Below, piece by piece: positions 44,501 through 51,740 of a stretch of DNA of 64,000 bases. The stretch spans positions 2,480,001 through 2,544,000 of the forward strand of contig NC_089392.1 of assembly GCF_003171515.1 (NCBI RefSeq), in the 5' to 3' direction. This stretch comes from Pyrenophora tritici-repentis (taxonomy: Eukaryota; Ascomycota; Dothideomycetes; Pleosporales; Pleosporaceae). Under the pieces are notes generated by a model, which worked only from the letters and a program-made list of their open reading frames with translations, was not told the origin of the DNA and made no database searches. Position numbers and translations under genes: made by a program. Positions within the stretch are counted from its first letter, which is position 1. Every line of letters begins with the position of its first letter.

Positions 44501-45036
44501 TTCTCTTGCCACGCGGTGTGCGGAATAGTCCGAATCTTGTACGGAGGCTGTACATCTTCGTGGATTTGCGACATGTGCTGAAACTCCCACGCCAGCGCAT
44601 CCTCTCGCTGGAACATAAGCTGTTGGATTAAGTGAACCTCATTCGGACGGAGATCTTCGCCAATATTCATCTTTCGAAGACGCTCCGGGTTTAACCGATG
44701 CCCTCTCGGAAACGTTGCTGTACGGACATAGAAAAGGTGATCAAATGGGCCAATGTCCGGTCCTCTGAGTGCTATTCGAGCGGCTTGACGAGCTATTGCG
44801 CGCTCCTTCCAGTCCTTACGCCCGAGATCCATCGGTGCGTCTTCTCTCGGTATGTCCACAGGCTTTACTTTATCGGCGACTCTCTTGTACAGGGTATTTA
44901 CTTCCCCCGATAACCTGTCACGCGACAGACGAAACTGCTGCCTTACTATCTCCTCGAAGGACCTCTGCTCCTCCGCTGACAACACCTGCCCCGACTTTCC
45001 CCCTTCCCGGCGGTCCAGCTCTTCCCGAACAACCAT
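41506..45036 (-). CDS. pol: Gypsy polyprotein: reverse transcriptase, RNase H, integrase
   Basis: 1176 residues, uninterrupted. The RT core is at about 180-410: YFLVPKIERPVKPEDFRFI, YALFDLFSGYDQIPL, QCTLPMGATNSVAVF and the catalytic FVDD (331-334). RNase H is at about 490-610, with VGVDASVRGAGA, ESKLHSTKLECKALVWALK (Glu) and VETDAKVLIAQL (Asp), closing with the Gypsy-typical VPGKKNVIPDALSR. Integrase has an HHCC finger (HERLGHKGIQ ... CKVC, 732-770) and the catalytic triad D797 (TVDITH), D855 (SVDGGTEN), E890 (LIERG). A C-terminal domain begins DRWRGPYRVRE. A tail of about 100 residues is Arg-rich with no chromodomain. The first ~120 residues have no known domain. The frame starts just after an in-frame TGA, some 100 nt after the protease stop, so how it is expressed is unclear. 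Confidence 0.93.
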   Translation of the reverse strand: MVVREELDRREGGKSGQVLSAEEQRSFEEIVRQQFRLSRDRLSGEVNTLYKRVADKVKPVDIPREDAPMDLGRKDWKERAIARQAARIALRGPDIGPFDHLFYVRTATFPRGHRLNPERLRKMNIGEDLRPNEVHLIQQLMFQREDALAWEFQHMSQIHEDVQPPYKIRTIPHTAWQEKNFPLPKKLVPIVNAMVDVRAERGTFEHGDGQYRNKYFLVPKIERPVKPEDFRFINNAVRYNAVTLRDAYIPPSADEFSERFANRRTYALFDLFSGYDQIPLHTSSRDMTAFQTPNGLYRQCTLPMGATNSVAVFVRAVMKILHDHLPETAPFVDDIVVAGPRDDYGGEEAFDGVRRFVLEHALQMDKVLTDIARAEATVSGKKSWWGVPRMAIVGYEVDKDGRHPAKDKVRKILEWPECRTVKEVRQFVGIVVYYRQWIFCFSLKAEPLFVLLRKDARWIWGDEQRHAMKILKEAITSPPALVAINYRGGLLIVGVDASVRGAGAHLEQVGPDGRRHTIRFESTLWSEAESKLHSTKLECKALVWALKVFQVHLYGHPFRVETDAKVLIAQLNRSSPDLPGSVMNRWLATILQWEFEIVHVPGKKNVIPDALSRYPQPEGWTPPKEDEDDLEPFIDRVLNRYEEINLVMATEETIGKLLTEEYDEKSEEIAVFLRTLKRPDGLRGQERRKWTKNAARFFVRDRHLFRKATKAMPVRRVVDGEDLQAALIQEIHERLGHKGIQTTFGAVCQRYWWDGMYRQVAKQLGPCKVCQTMRGTRKEAELNSTYSRAMWSWWTVDITHMPRVRGRTYLLVAREYLSGWPETRALSTASSDSVAKFIFEEICCRWGVPERISVDGGTENKSVVQSLATLFGIHRVQASAYNSRAQGLIERGHQGFIHGLAKMPGLWIDNLSAITWAERVSLRRPLGFSPAQLVLGQNPVLPIELVVPTWQSLPWSEVRSHADLLAVRATQLQFRRENLEEAVQRTRRLRREAVESRNAKKDVPKPFQVGDLVLVWDAIKSIDKSSDRKLDDRWRGPYRVREAQADKGYYRLEDLNEVAFPNTTRADRLKKFEELPEELEDSLLRGRLRLYPETERLPMARPTAPRQRQATPRADQTRDVQAGEDREGEQDRRTIVGGINRGNIVEGSRRGGQSRRLRIARGTATQSKGDRRGWGG

Positions 45037-45142
45037 CTGTACTCAGGCATGCGCGCAAACCAGCGCGCTACCCGCATGTCACTCGGTATAAGTTCTGGGC
45101 AATACTCCTCCGCCGAGCACACTTCCCCAGTAAGCGCGCTCG

Positions 45143-46438
45143 CTATCCTTTTCCCTGATGCTCAATCGACGCCGCGTTGGCTGTAGGCGCTGGGTCACAC
45201 CCTATAAAAGAAACTTCACGCCGACCGTCCATCGACTTGATGTAGCAAAGTGTCCGACCAACAGTGTCGAACTGTATCTGGAGACGCGCCGTTGCGCACC
45301 ATGGTGTCCCAAGAAGAATTGCTCTCCGTAAACGTCTCACAATCCGAAAGTGCGTTGGCACTATAATCCCTCCAACTGCAATTGGAACCGAATAAGCTGT
45401 GCCTACAAAGGGGTCCATCCCTCCATCGGCGGTTATCATGCCCTGCTGCAATTCGGGAGGCAGACCCGACTGATCTAGCTCAGTAATGTAGACATTCAGC
45501 GCTCTCGCTGTCGAAAGCCGCATAACGTTCAGCTGCGAGCCCGTGTCAATAAGCGCTCGACCCATACCACCGTGGAGAGACACCCAGCATGTCGGCAACT
45601 GTCCTTTCACCGAATACCGCTGCTGCTGTAACTCGCCCTTTAGTCGCGCTTCGGAGGGCATTCTCGATTGCGCTTCGACGTAGCCGTCTTCCTCGTCACT
45701 AATCTCGTAGTTTTGGAAATCGTGGAGCTCATTGGCTTCCCCGACTCCCACTCGGTCAATTTTTCGGCTGCGATCCATCTTCGGACACAGCTGCGTCAGA
45801 ATACCTTTCGTAATAACCTCCGGTTGAGAGCTCTCAGTCTCCACCACACAAGTATCTCCAGAACCCCAGTCATATAATCGCTGGACTGCCTCTTCTATCG
45901 AACCATCTTCATCACTATCAGCTTTTTCGTCATCAGATTTATTATTATTAGCTTGTTGGATCTCCATTGTCTCTCCTGAGCGCGTTTCGTCAACCTGAAA
46001 GTGCACACGCGGCCTACGCGCTTCCTCGAGTGCTTTGGTCACTGCCGCAGCTACTTCGGGAGACGCTAATAAATCGAGCTGCCGGATCCCGCGGACTTCC
46101 TGGTTTAACATTGCCTTTGCAAGTACCGTCGGTGCTGTGTTCTGGGCCATCGCCGCAAGGTCTTCGGTCGTCGGTATGGTCACAGGTGCGAAGGCTCGAG
46201 AGGCTTTCGGAACAGGCGCTGGTGCAGGTATAACATCGTAGTCCACTGTGGCGCTCCGACTGTCTCTCTCGCGCGTCCCGTTGCTTATCGGAGTGTCAAG
46301 ACGTTGTTGAACCTGAGTTTCAGGCACCTGGGAGTCGTCGATCTCTACTTGGGCTCTATGCCTTAGCACCTCTGGCTCCTCTTCGACGTCCATGTCTTCA
46401 TAGCTGCTCGCGGTCCGACTGCTCTTCATCCGAGGCAT
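45143..46438 (-). CDS. Retroviral-type aspartic protease frame
   Basis: 431 codons from the first ATG. The frame is open about 37 codons further upstream and overlaps the 3' end of gag, which is offset by -1, so synthesis as a Gag-protease fusion by frameshifting is likely. Residues 1-270 are acidic and disordered (NNNKSDDEKADSDEDGSIEE). The retropepsin-like domain follows: GRALIDTGSQLNVM with the catalytic D-T-G at about 298-300, then a hydrophobic RAILLGTPWC as the second conserved segment. It ends ASIEHQGKG with TAG at 45143-45145. Separation of protease from RT by stop codons in all frames is unusual for this superfamily. Confidence 0.85.
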   Translation of the reverse strand: MPRMKSSRTASSYEDMDVEEEPEVLRHRAQVEIDDSQVPETQVQQRLDTPISNGTRERDSRSATVDYDVIPAPAPVPKASRAFAPVTIPTTEDLAAMAQNTAPTVLAKAMLNQEVRGIRQLDLLASPEVAAAVTKALEEARRPRVHFQVDETRSGETMEIQQANNNKSDDEKADSDEDGSIEEAVQRLYDWGSGDTCVVETESSQPEVITKGILTQLCPKMDRSRKIDRVGVGEANELHDFQNYEISDEEDGYVEAQSRMPSEARLKGELQQQRYSVKGQLPTCWVSLHGGMGRALIDTGSQLNVMRLSTARALNVYITELDQSGLPPELQQGMITADGGMDPFVGTAYSVPIAVGGIIVPTHFRIVRRLRRAILLGTPWCATARLQIQFDTVGRTLCYIKSMDGRREVSFIGCDPAPTANAASIEHQGKG

Positions 46439-46512
46439 GCCTGGCTTCTTACCAAGGCGAGCTTCACGCTCCCGCTGTTCTTTCGCCAGTCGACCAGCCT
46501 TCGTGCGCCCAT

Positions 46513-48117
46513 CTATGGCGTTGACTTCCGAGTCGTCTTCGGGTGCAGTACTCTACAAGACACGGTTTCAAGGAACTGCGCAGCTGACCGAAGGGCCATC
46601 GTTTGCCTCGCCATCAGCTCCGCTTCCTCGCTTGACTCTACTGTGTAGCTCTCGCCGCTGTTACCAGTCTTTTCAACCTTAATAGGCCTTCCTGCTGCGT
46701 CGAACCAATTTGGGAGAACTTCTTGCATGGGCCGCTTTAGTTGGTCATCGGTCACCTTGAAACGCTCCTTTAAAGACTGAAGTAGCCACTCGAGAACCTC
46801 ACTCCCAAAGGGTTTCGGCGCAATGCCTCCGCCAGGGAACATGCCCCAGATGTCTGTCGGGTAGGGTCCGAAGTAGTACCGGACTTGCTTCCAGCCATTC
46901 GGTTGCTCCTCGCTCCGGGTGTGGCACCACCGATTACTCTTCAGAAGGTTCTGGTCCGGACAATTCGCGATAATGTGCCCTTCTCTGCCACAGCACCTGC
47001 AGCGAGCACGCTGCGGCTCTCGGTTGCCTGCGTAATGTACGCCTACCTGCGGGTTGACTATTGGTGGGTAGATTGACTTGAAGCTCCCGTCATTGCGTTC
47101 TAGTATCTCCGTGCTTACCCGGTGGGGTCTTAGCACAAGCTGCTTGTAGGCCTCTGCGTAATTCTCTGGCTTAGCGAACAGTCTTCGGATCCCAATATTG
47201 CCCTCAGCCATCTCGTTGAACTGTTCTATAGTCATCGACAGTCCTTGGAAACGCTGGATTAGATCCTCCACAGCCTGATCAACTTTCGGAGCAGCTGCCT
47301 TGTCGGGCTGAGCAGCAATCGGAAGAATCCCCGGAACACTCTGCCGAGGGGCTTCTGAAGGTCTCTTGAATGTCGGGATAGACTCTTCTACTACTCCTGC
47401 ATCGCGGCGGGCTAGTCTCCGGCTTGTCGAACTGTAGTCAGAGTATAGGGCACTCAACCCCTCCTCTTGCGCTTGGTGCTCACGGACAAACTGGTAGATC
47501 TTCTCAATCTTGAACGAGGTGACGTCGTCTAGACGCGGCCGATCATCCTTCGGCATGTGGTGCATTACTCGCTCCATGTCCTCTATAGCCAGGCCCCGGA
47601 AGAAGAAGTGTCCTTTCTCAAGCTTTGCGACTTGTCCTCGGCTCTCCGCAGCTGCAAAGTAGGTCACAAAGTTCTGGTAATATTCGACAATTCGGACCGC
47701 AGGTTGTCGTCGCTGCACCTCCTTCACGTAGTTTTCGATGAAAGCTCGGGTACCTCTCTGCCGAAATTCATCCTGCCCCGCATACAGCTCTCGAAGCTCC
47801 TCCTTGTACTCCTGGTAGCTCTCTATCCCATAGTAGCTTGGCAACTTTCGGATAAACGCCTTATACTTTTGTGTGCAGAAGTATGGTAGCTGCTTCTTCC
47901 GAAGCTCCTCTGGCCAGCCCACTCGATCAGCTTCGAAGTCGTACTCGTCTAAGAACTCTGAAATGTTCTCTCCATCAAAGCGTGGCGCGTGCACATCGTG
48001 AGGCTCTAGCTTGCCTAGGTACTGACGATAAGAGTCACGGGCTGCAGGTTGTCCAGGCTCTGCCATTAGGATTGACACAGGCTCCTCGCTCTGTGCTGAA
48101 GACGTCTCGGACGGCAT
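46513..48117 (-). CDS. gag: Gag-like nucleocapsid protein
   Basis: 534 residues. A capsid-like helical region runs from about 45 to 215 (APRFDGENISEFLDEYDFEA is the usual retrotransposon Gag entry). A CCHC zinc knuckle CRCCGREGHIIANC lies at 373-386, for RNA binding. The C-terminal ~130 residues continue past the knuckle. The frame ends in TAG at 46513-46515, inside the overlap with the upstream-open protease frame. The leader between the 5' LTR and this start is about 460 nt. No slippery heptamer of the X XXY YYZ type is visible in the overlap. Confidence 0.9.
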   Translation of the reverse strand: MPSETSSAQSEEPVSILMAEPGQPAARDSYRQYLGKLEPHDVHAPRFDGENISEFLDEYDFEADRVGWPEELRKKQLPYFCTQKYKAFIRKLPSYYGIESYQEYKEELRELYAGQDEFRQRGTRAFIENYVKEVQRRQPAVRIVEYYQNFVTYFAAAESRGQVAKLEKGHFFFRGLAIEDMERVMHHMPKDDRPRLDDVTSFKIEKIYQFVREHQAQEEGLSALYSDYSSTSRRLARRDAGVVEESIPTFKRPSEAPRQSVPGILPIAAQPDKAAAPKVDQAVEDLIQRFQGLSMTIEQFNEMAEGNIGIRRLFAKPENYAEAYKQLVLRPHRVSTEILERNDGSFKSIYPPIVNPQVGVHYAGNREPQRARCRCCGREGHIIANCPDQNLLKSNRWCHTRSEEQPNGWKQVRYYFGPYPTDIWGMFPGGGIAPKPFGSEVLEWLLQSLKERFKVTDDQLKRPMQEVLPNWFDAAGRPIKVEKTGNSGESYTVESSEEAELMARQTMALRSAAQFLETVSCRVLHPKTTRKSTP

Positions 48118-48559
48118 ATTATTCGATAAAAGAGACCTGCTCTGACTGTGTCTTGGACACTAAACGTTATTCCTCTTCTCTTGTTCTGAATACAGATCCG
48201 CTGCTTCCGGACTCCCGATTGCCTCTCTGAGACAGGTTCCTTCCCTCTCTTCCGATGTCCCTTCACCGCTTTGGTGAAAGTGCCTCCTTAGCACTGGGCG
48301 TTACGCTCTCGCCTACTCCTATTCGGCTGTACGTTGTGCCGGTTCTGCAGTCCTTCTGCAGGTTACCACACCGCTCCGCTGACACCGTAGAGACTCCCCG
48401 AGAGTTCCGCCGCCTTGGCAAACTTTATCGAGAAGCGCTCAGAGTTCAATGGGGTCCCCGAAAACTCGTCGTGGGTCTCTGCCCCTCCGACTTCTCCTCG
48501 AAAACAGGTAAAACAAAGAGGTTTCTCTACTACTCCACCGATAGACCGTCGTGTCCCCC

Positions 48560-48577
48560 TGGTTAGGTCACCAAAAA
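48560..48577 (-). promoter_or_regulatory. Candidate primer-binding site
   Basis: On the element strand the 5' LTR ends CTACCACA, followed by TTTT and then TGGTGACCTAACCAGG. A TGG a few bases after the LTR is what a tRNA 3'-CCA primer would pair with, but I cannot name a tRNA whose 3' end matches. Confidence 0.4.
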
Positions 48578-48789
48578 TGTGGTAGAGGGATAGCCTCAAT
48601 AGTCAGAAGAGAGGCTGCCGACCCGCAATCGGTAGAGAGTAGAGAACAAGAAGGTATCCGAACAATAAACGGTAGTATTAAGAATGGTGTACGATAACTG
48701 TCGAGCTCCTCTACGCGGAGTCGTCCTAAAATACTCAACCCTAGCGCCGATTACCTAACGCCGAACACGTGACAAGCTACTACACCACA
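48578..48789 (-). repeat. 5' LTR (element orientation)
   Basis: 212 bp, same sequence as 40993-41204. It should contain the element's promoter, pointing left; its other edge lies 17 bp from the start codon of the F-box gene. Confidence 0.95.
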
Positions 48790-48793
48790 GTAT
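48790..48793. repeat. Target-site duplication, right copy (GTAT)
   Basis: GTAT directly follows the CACCACA end of the LTR and matches the four bases before the other LTR at 40989-40992. Confidence 0.75.
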
Positions 48794-48806
48794 ACAAGCA
48801 CCTGTC

Positions 48807-49838
48807 ATGATACTCTTCCAAGCATTCTCGCGCGCACGAAGAAACTACAGAAAGAATACGCGATCATGTCCACTATACACTCTCCCAAACGAAATCGTCG
48901 AGCGCATTGGAGAATATCTCGACGAGGTCGATCGCAGCTGTCTCGCGCTTTCAACATCCAAATATCTCGAAGCCCTTTGTCCTAAAGGCCTAGCAATAGA
49001 CCAGAAAAGCTCAGCGCCCTTATCCGACAGGATAAAACGCGATCACTTCTACAAAAGCCGAACCCAATGGCTCGATCGTAAACTTGGTTTTCTCTGGTGC
49101 GTCAGTTGCGCGTCTTCACACTCGCGCAAGAATTATCCCGACCACACCACCTCACTGCCACGGCACCTACGAATATGCTTCGAAAAGCTCGACGGCCCAT
49201 TTAGGATTTGCCCCCACCGCCTTTTTCGATACAGCCACTTCATCCGATTGAAGAATCTCGCAAAGGCACGCCCTAAAGACAAAGCCACTCGATCCATGGC
49301 CTACGAATGCAAGGAATGTTGCTGCGTCTTCGATAGATCATGCACATATAGAGGAATGGAACTAGCTATCCGACCGGAGCGCAACTGGTCAACTAGATTG
49401 CCTCCAGCTACTCGACCCTTGTTCTTCTGCCGTCCTACCGTGTTCATCGAACGCAGGACCTCGAAGATCACAATCCGCTATACAGCGTTCCTCACGGCGC
49501 AAAACGTTAGGCTGCAGCTTACAGCGCCTAGATTGCGAAGGGCACTGCAGAAGTCGCGTCTTGAGATATGTCCACATATGGCGACCACCGACTCGTCGAC
49601 TATAGAGCGCTTGGTGGATGAGTGGGAGAATGCTTCCGATGCGGGGAACGCATGGGAGCGGATTGGCATTGATTGCAAAGTTTGCAGTACGAAGATCTGT
49701 ATAACGAAGGATTATATGCCGAACATATACGCCGTAGAGGTTGTGCGGAGATTGGGGAGTTTGAAGTCGCCGGGTGATCCGGTGTTCAGGAGTCATTGCT
49801 ATCAGAGGGCAGAAGTCTTGAAAGAGACAGGAAAGTAA
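48807..49838 (+). CDS. F-box domain protein
   Basis: Intronless, 343 residues. An F-box-like motif occupies about residues 22-62 (CPLYTLPNEIVERIGEYLDE, then SCLALSTSKYLEALCP), which would dock to Skp1 in an SCF ubiquitin ligase. The rest is rich in Cys and His (CVSCASSHSRKNYPDH, YECKECCCVFDRSC, CKVCSTKICIT) and resembles the many lineage-specific fungal F-box proteins with an undefined C-terminal part. The LTR retrotransposon ends 17 bp before its ATG, so the native promoter is displaced by 7.8 kb. The frame is intact. Substrate unknown. Confidence 0.82.
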   Translation: MILFQAFSRARRNYRKNTRSCPLYTLPNEIVERIGEYLDEVDRSCLALSTSKYLEALCPKGLAIDQKSSAPLSDRIKRDHFYKSRTQWLDRKLGFLWCVSCASSHSRKNYPDHTTSLPRHLRICFEKLDGPFRICPHRLFRYSHFIRLKNLAKARPKDKATRSMAYECKECCCVFDRSCTYRGMELAIRPERNWSTRLPPATRPLFFCRPTVFIERRTSKITIRYTAFLTAQNVRLQLTAPRLRRALQKSRLEICPHMATTDSSTIERLVDEWENASDAGNAWERIGIDCKVCSTKICITKDYMPNIYAVEVVRRLGSLKSPGDPVFRSHCYQRAEVLKETGK

Positions 49839-51740
49839 AGAGCATGATATATCAGCTCAGAAACACGATTGCGTAGGTTTACAGGTGTTCACGATACATA
49901 TAATAGTAATGATTTCATATGGATATACTTGGTGCATTCCACAACTACCACTTAGATGAGCATATCTAGTCAACTGAAGCGCCTATATCCGCCCTTTCAA
50001 CCATTTCTCCCACTAGATCCACTGCGGTCTATCCACGCGCCACGTGCTTATTTCTTCTTCCCCGTATACTTCTCGGGAGGGTACCTGAGAGAAGATTTGG
50101 TCGCGCCTCCATGCCACTCGCATTCCTGTGGAACTTGGATGTACGTTGGCCACCGAACCTGCATGTGCGTCGGACACTGTGGGTTGCATAGGACGAGGAC
50201 GACTACTTCGACGCATCCGCACTGGTACTCTTCTTGCCAGGTCTCGCACATATTTATGTGGTGAAGAGCTTGAATGTATTGGTAGGTACTGAGTCGAGTG
50301 TTGTAACAGTAGAATGCTGTTCTTTGCGGTGTGGTTTGTGGTTGTTCAGGAGTCTTGCTTATTTTGTTGTAGGGAGGTGTTTCTCTGCCAGAGAGAAAAT
50401 GATGCGGGATGTCGTTCAAGTTTTCGTATATATTGTAAGAAGGCGCAGTCACACAGCCTTTTATATCTTTCTCGTCGTCACAGATAGAGTTTTGTTGGTT
50501 TTCGTATTGCTCGCATTGAAGTAACTAGGTGATATCTGGTATTTCGCTGCTGACAGTGAACCCCAACATAGAAGCACGCTGGGAGACATGATCACAGCAA
50601 TCTAAATTGTGAATAATGTCGTCAATGTTCAAAGTGAAATTTTGCACGATCATGGTGCAGCTTATTGACTGCTGAAATCGGGAACCGAACAGGTGCACAT
50701 ACAAAGCACCCAATTGCGAACCCTGAAGTAAATCGACAATCCCAAGGCCTACATCCTAGGACTCGCCGCTAGTAGTAAGTACGCAACCATGAATGACAAC
50801 GGGGACTAATCGCGAAGTACTGAAACTGTAATTACAATTTAATCCCTTTTGCCCTGGGCGCTTCAACGTATCTTCCTATGGCCAAAGCTATCATGTCCCA
50901 ATATCGCCATCAACATGTGTTCCGAAGGTTTTAATTTACGTCCCATCCCCACTTGTGCACTCCCAGCATTTAAGTGTGCTTTTCCTGATATTCTTTATCT
51001 TTGGGTCTGAACATGGAAATCCCCTCTTCGCAGGATCACATTGTCTGATCAGCTCCTTTTTGACATGATCGCAACCCATATAAGTGACTTCTTCATAATC
51101 GCACATGGATGTAGGTTGAATGATGCAGAAAGTATGCAGAAGGGATTATATTGGTGGCAGGGGGTTGTGTACGTCGCAGTCGCGGTTGCTTTATAAGACA
51201 GTAGAGCACTGGTAGGTTTGCTTGAGGTGTTGCGACGAAACTTCGAGATATCACGGTTGTGATTAGTGATGTAGCGTAAGAAGACAGAAGAATTGGAACC
51301 CAAGGGAGAAATATGTTGTTGTCGGCCAGCGGCTATCGTCAGAGATTGCGCTGCTGGCTTTCTGTAGATCTTGGCGTTCTCGGGTATCGCTCTTCACCGG
51401 TACATGAATGTATCGAAAGCTTGTGGATAGCAAACACCATACTGTGACGTTGAATTGAGTATGCTGACCCACCTACGTATTATAGAGATGCTGGAGGAAG
51501 ACGAATGACTTCATGACCGGAGAAGTACCTGAAAATTCAAACGAAAATACTAGCAGGTAGAACATAAATCTCTTGGAATTAGAATAAGTCAGATGACAAA
51601 GTTAATGGAACTACTTGAGGAGATATATCGCAAAAGAAAAAGCAAAAGTAACAATGCGACTAGAACAAAGGTGACAACAAAGGAAACACCCGCCATTTGA
51701 CCCATTCACTAACACTTATTCGACTGTGACCCTGTCACAT
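49839..51740. other. Intergenic
   Basis: Between the F-box gene (+) and the Argonaute gene (-, 3' end at 51741). Apart from the small Cys-rich frame at 50048-50452 I see no supported gene. The 50.5-51.7 kb part is AT-richer. Confidence 0.45.
50048..50452 (-). CDS. Hypothetical small Cys-rich protein
   Basis: 134 codons. The C-terminal half reads like a structured metal-binding or disulfide protein: MCETWQEEYQCGCVEVVV, LCNPQCPTHMQVRWPTYIQV, PQECEWHGG, and a basic end KYTGKKK. An internal Met (at MCETW, residue 67 or so) gives a 68-residue product that may be the real one. No signal peptide. I do not recognise a named family. Confidence 0.4.
   Translation of the reverse strand: MTAPSYNIYENLNDIPHHFLSGRETPPYNKISKTPEQPQTTPQRTAFYCYNTRLSTYQYIQALHHINMCETWQEEYQCGCVEVVVLVLCNPQCPTHMQVRWPTYIQVPQECEWHGGATKSSLRYPPEKYTGKKK

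Larger units (their letters stand above)
40993..48789 (-). mobile_element. Complete Ty3/Gypsy LTR retrotransposon, 7797 bp
   Basis: The element reads on the minus strand: 5' LTR (48578-48789), leader with primer-binding region, gag, protease frame, RT-RNase H-integrase frame, polypurine tract, 3' LTR (40993-41204). The RT-RH-INT order defines Ty3/Gypsy. The LTRs begin TG and end CA and look identical over all 212 bp by eye. All three long frames are intact and a 4-bp GTAT duplication flanks the element. No C-to-T damage is evident. All this points to a recent insertion that has escaped repeat-induced point mutation. No chromodomain or envelope frame is seen. Confidence 0.93.
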
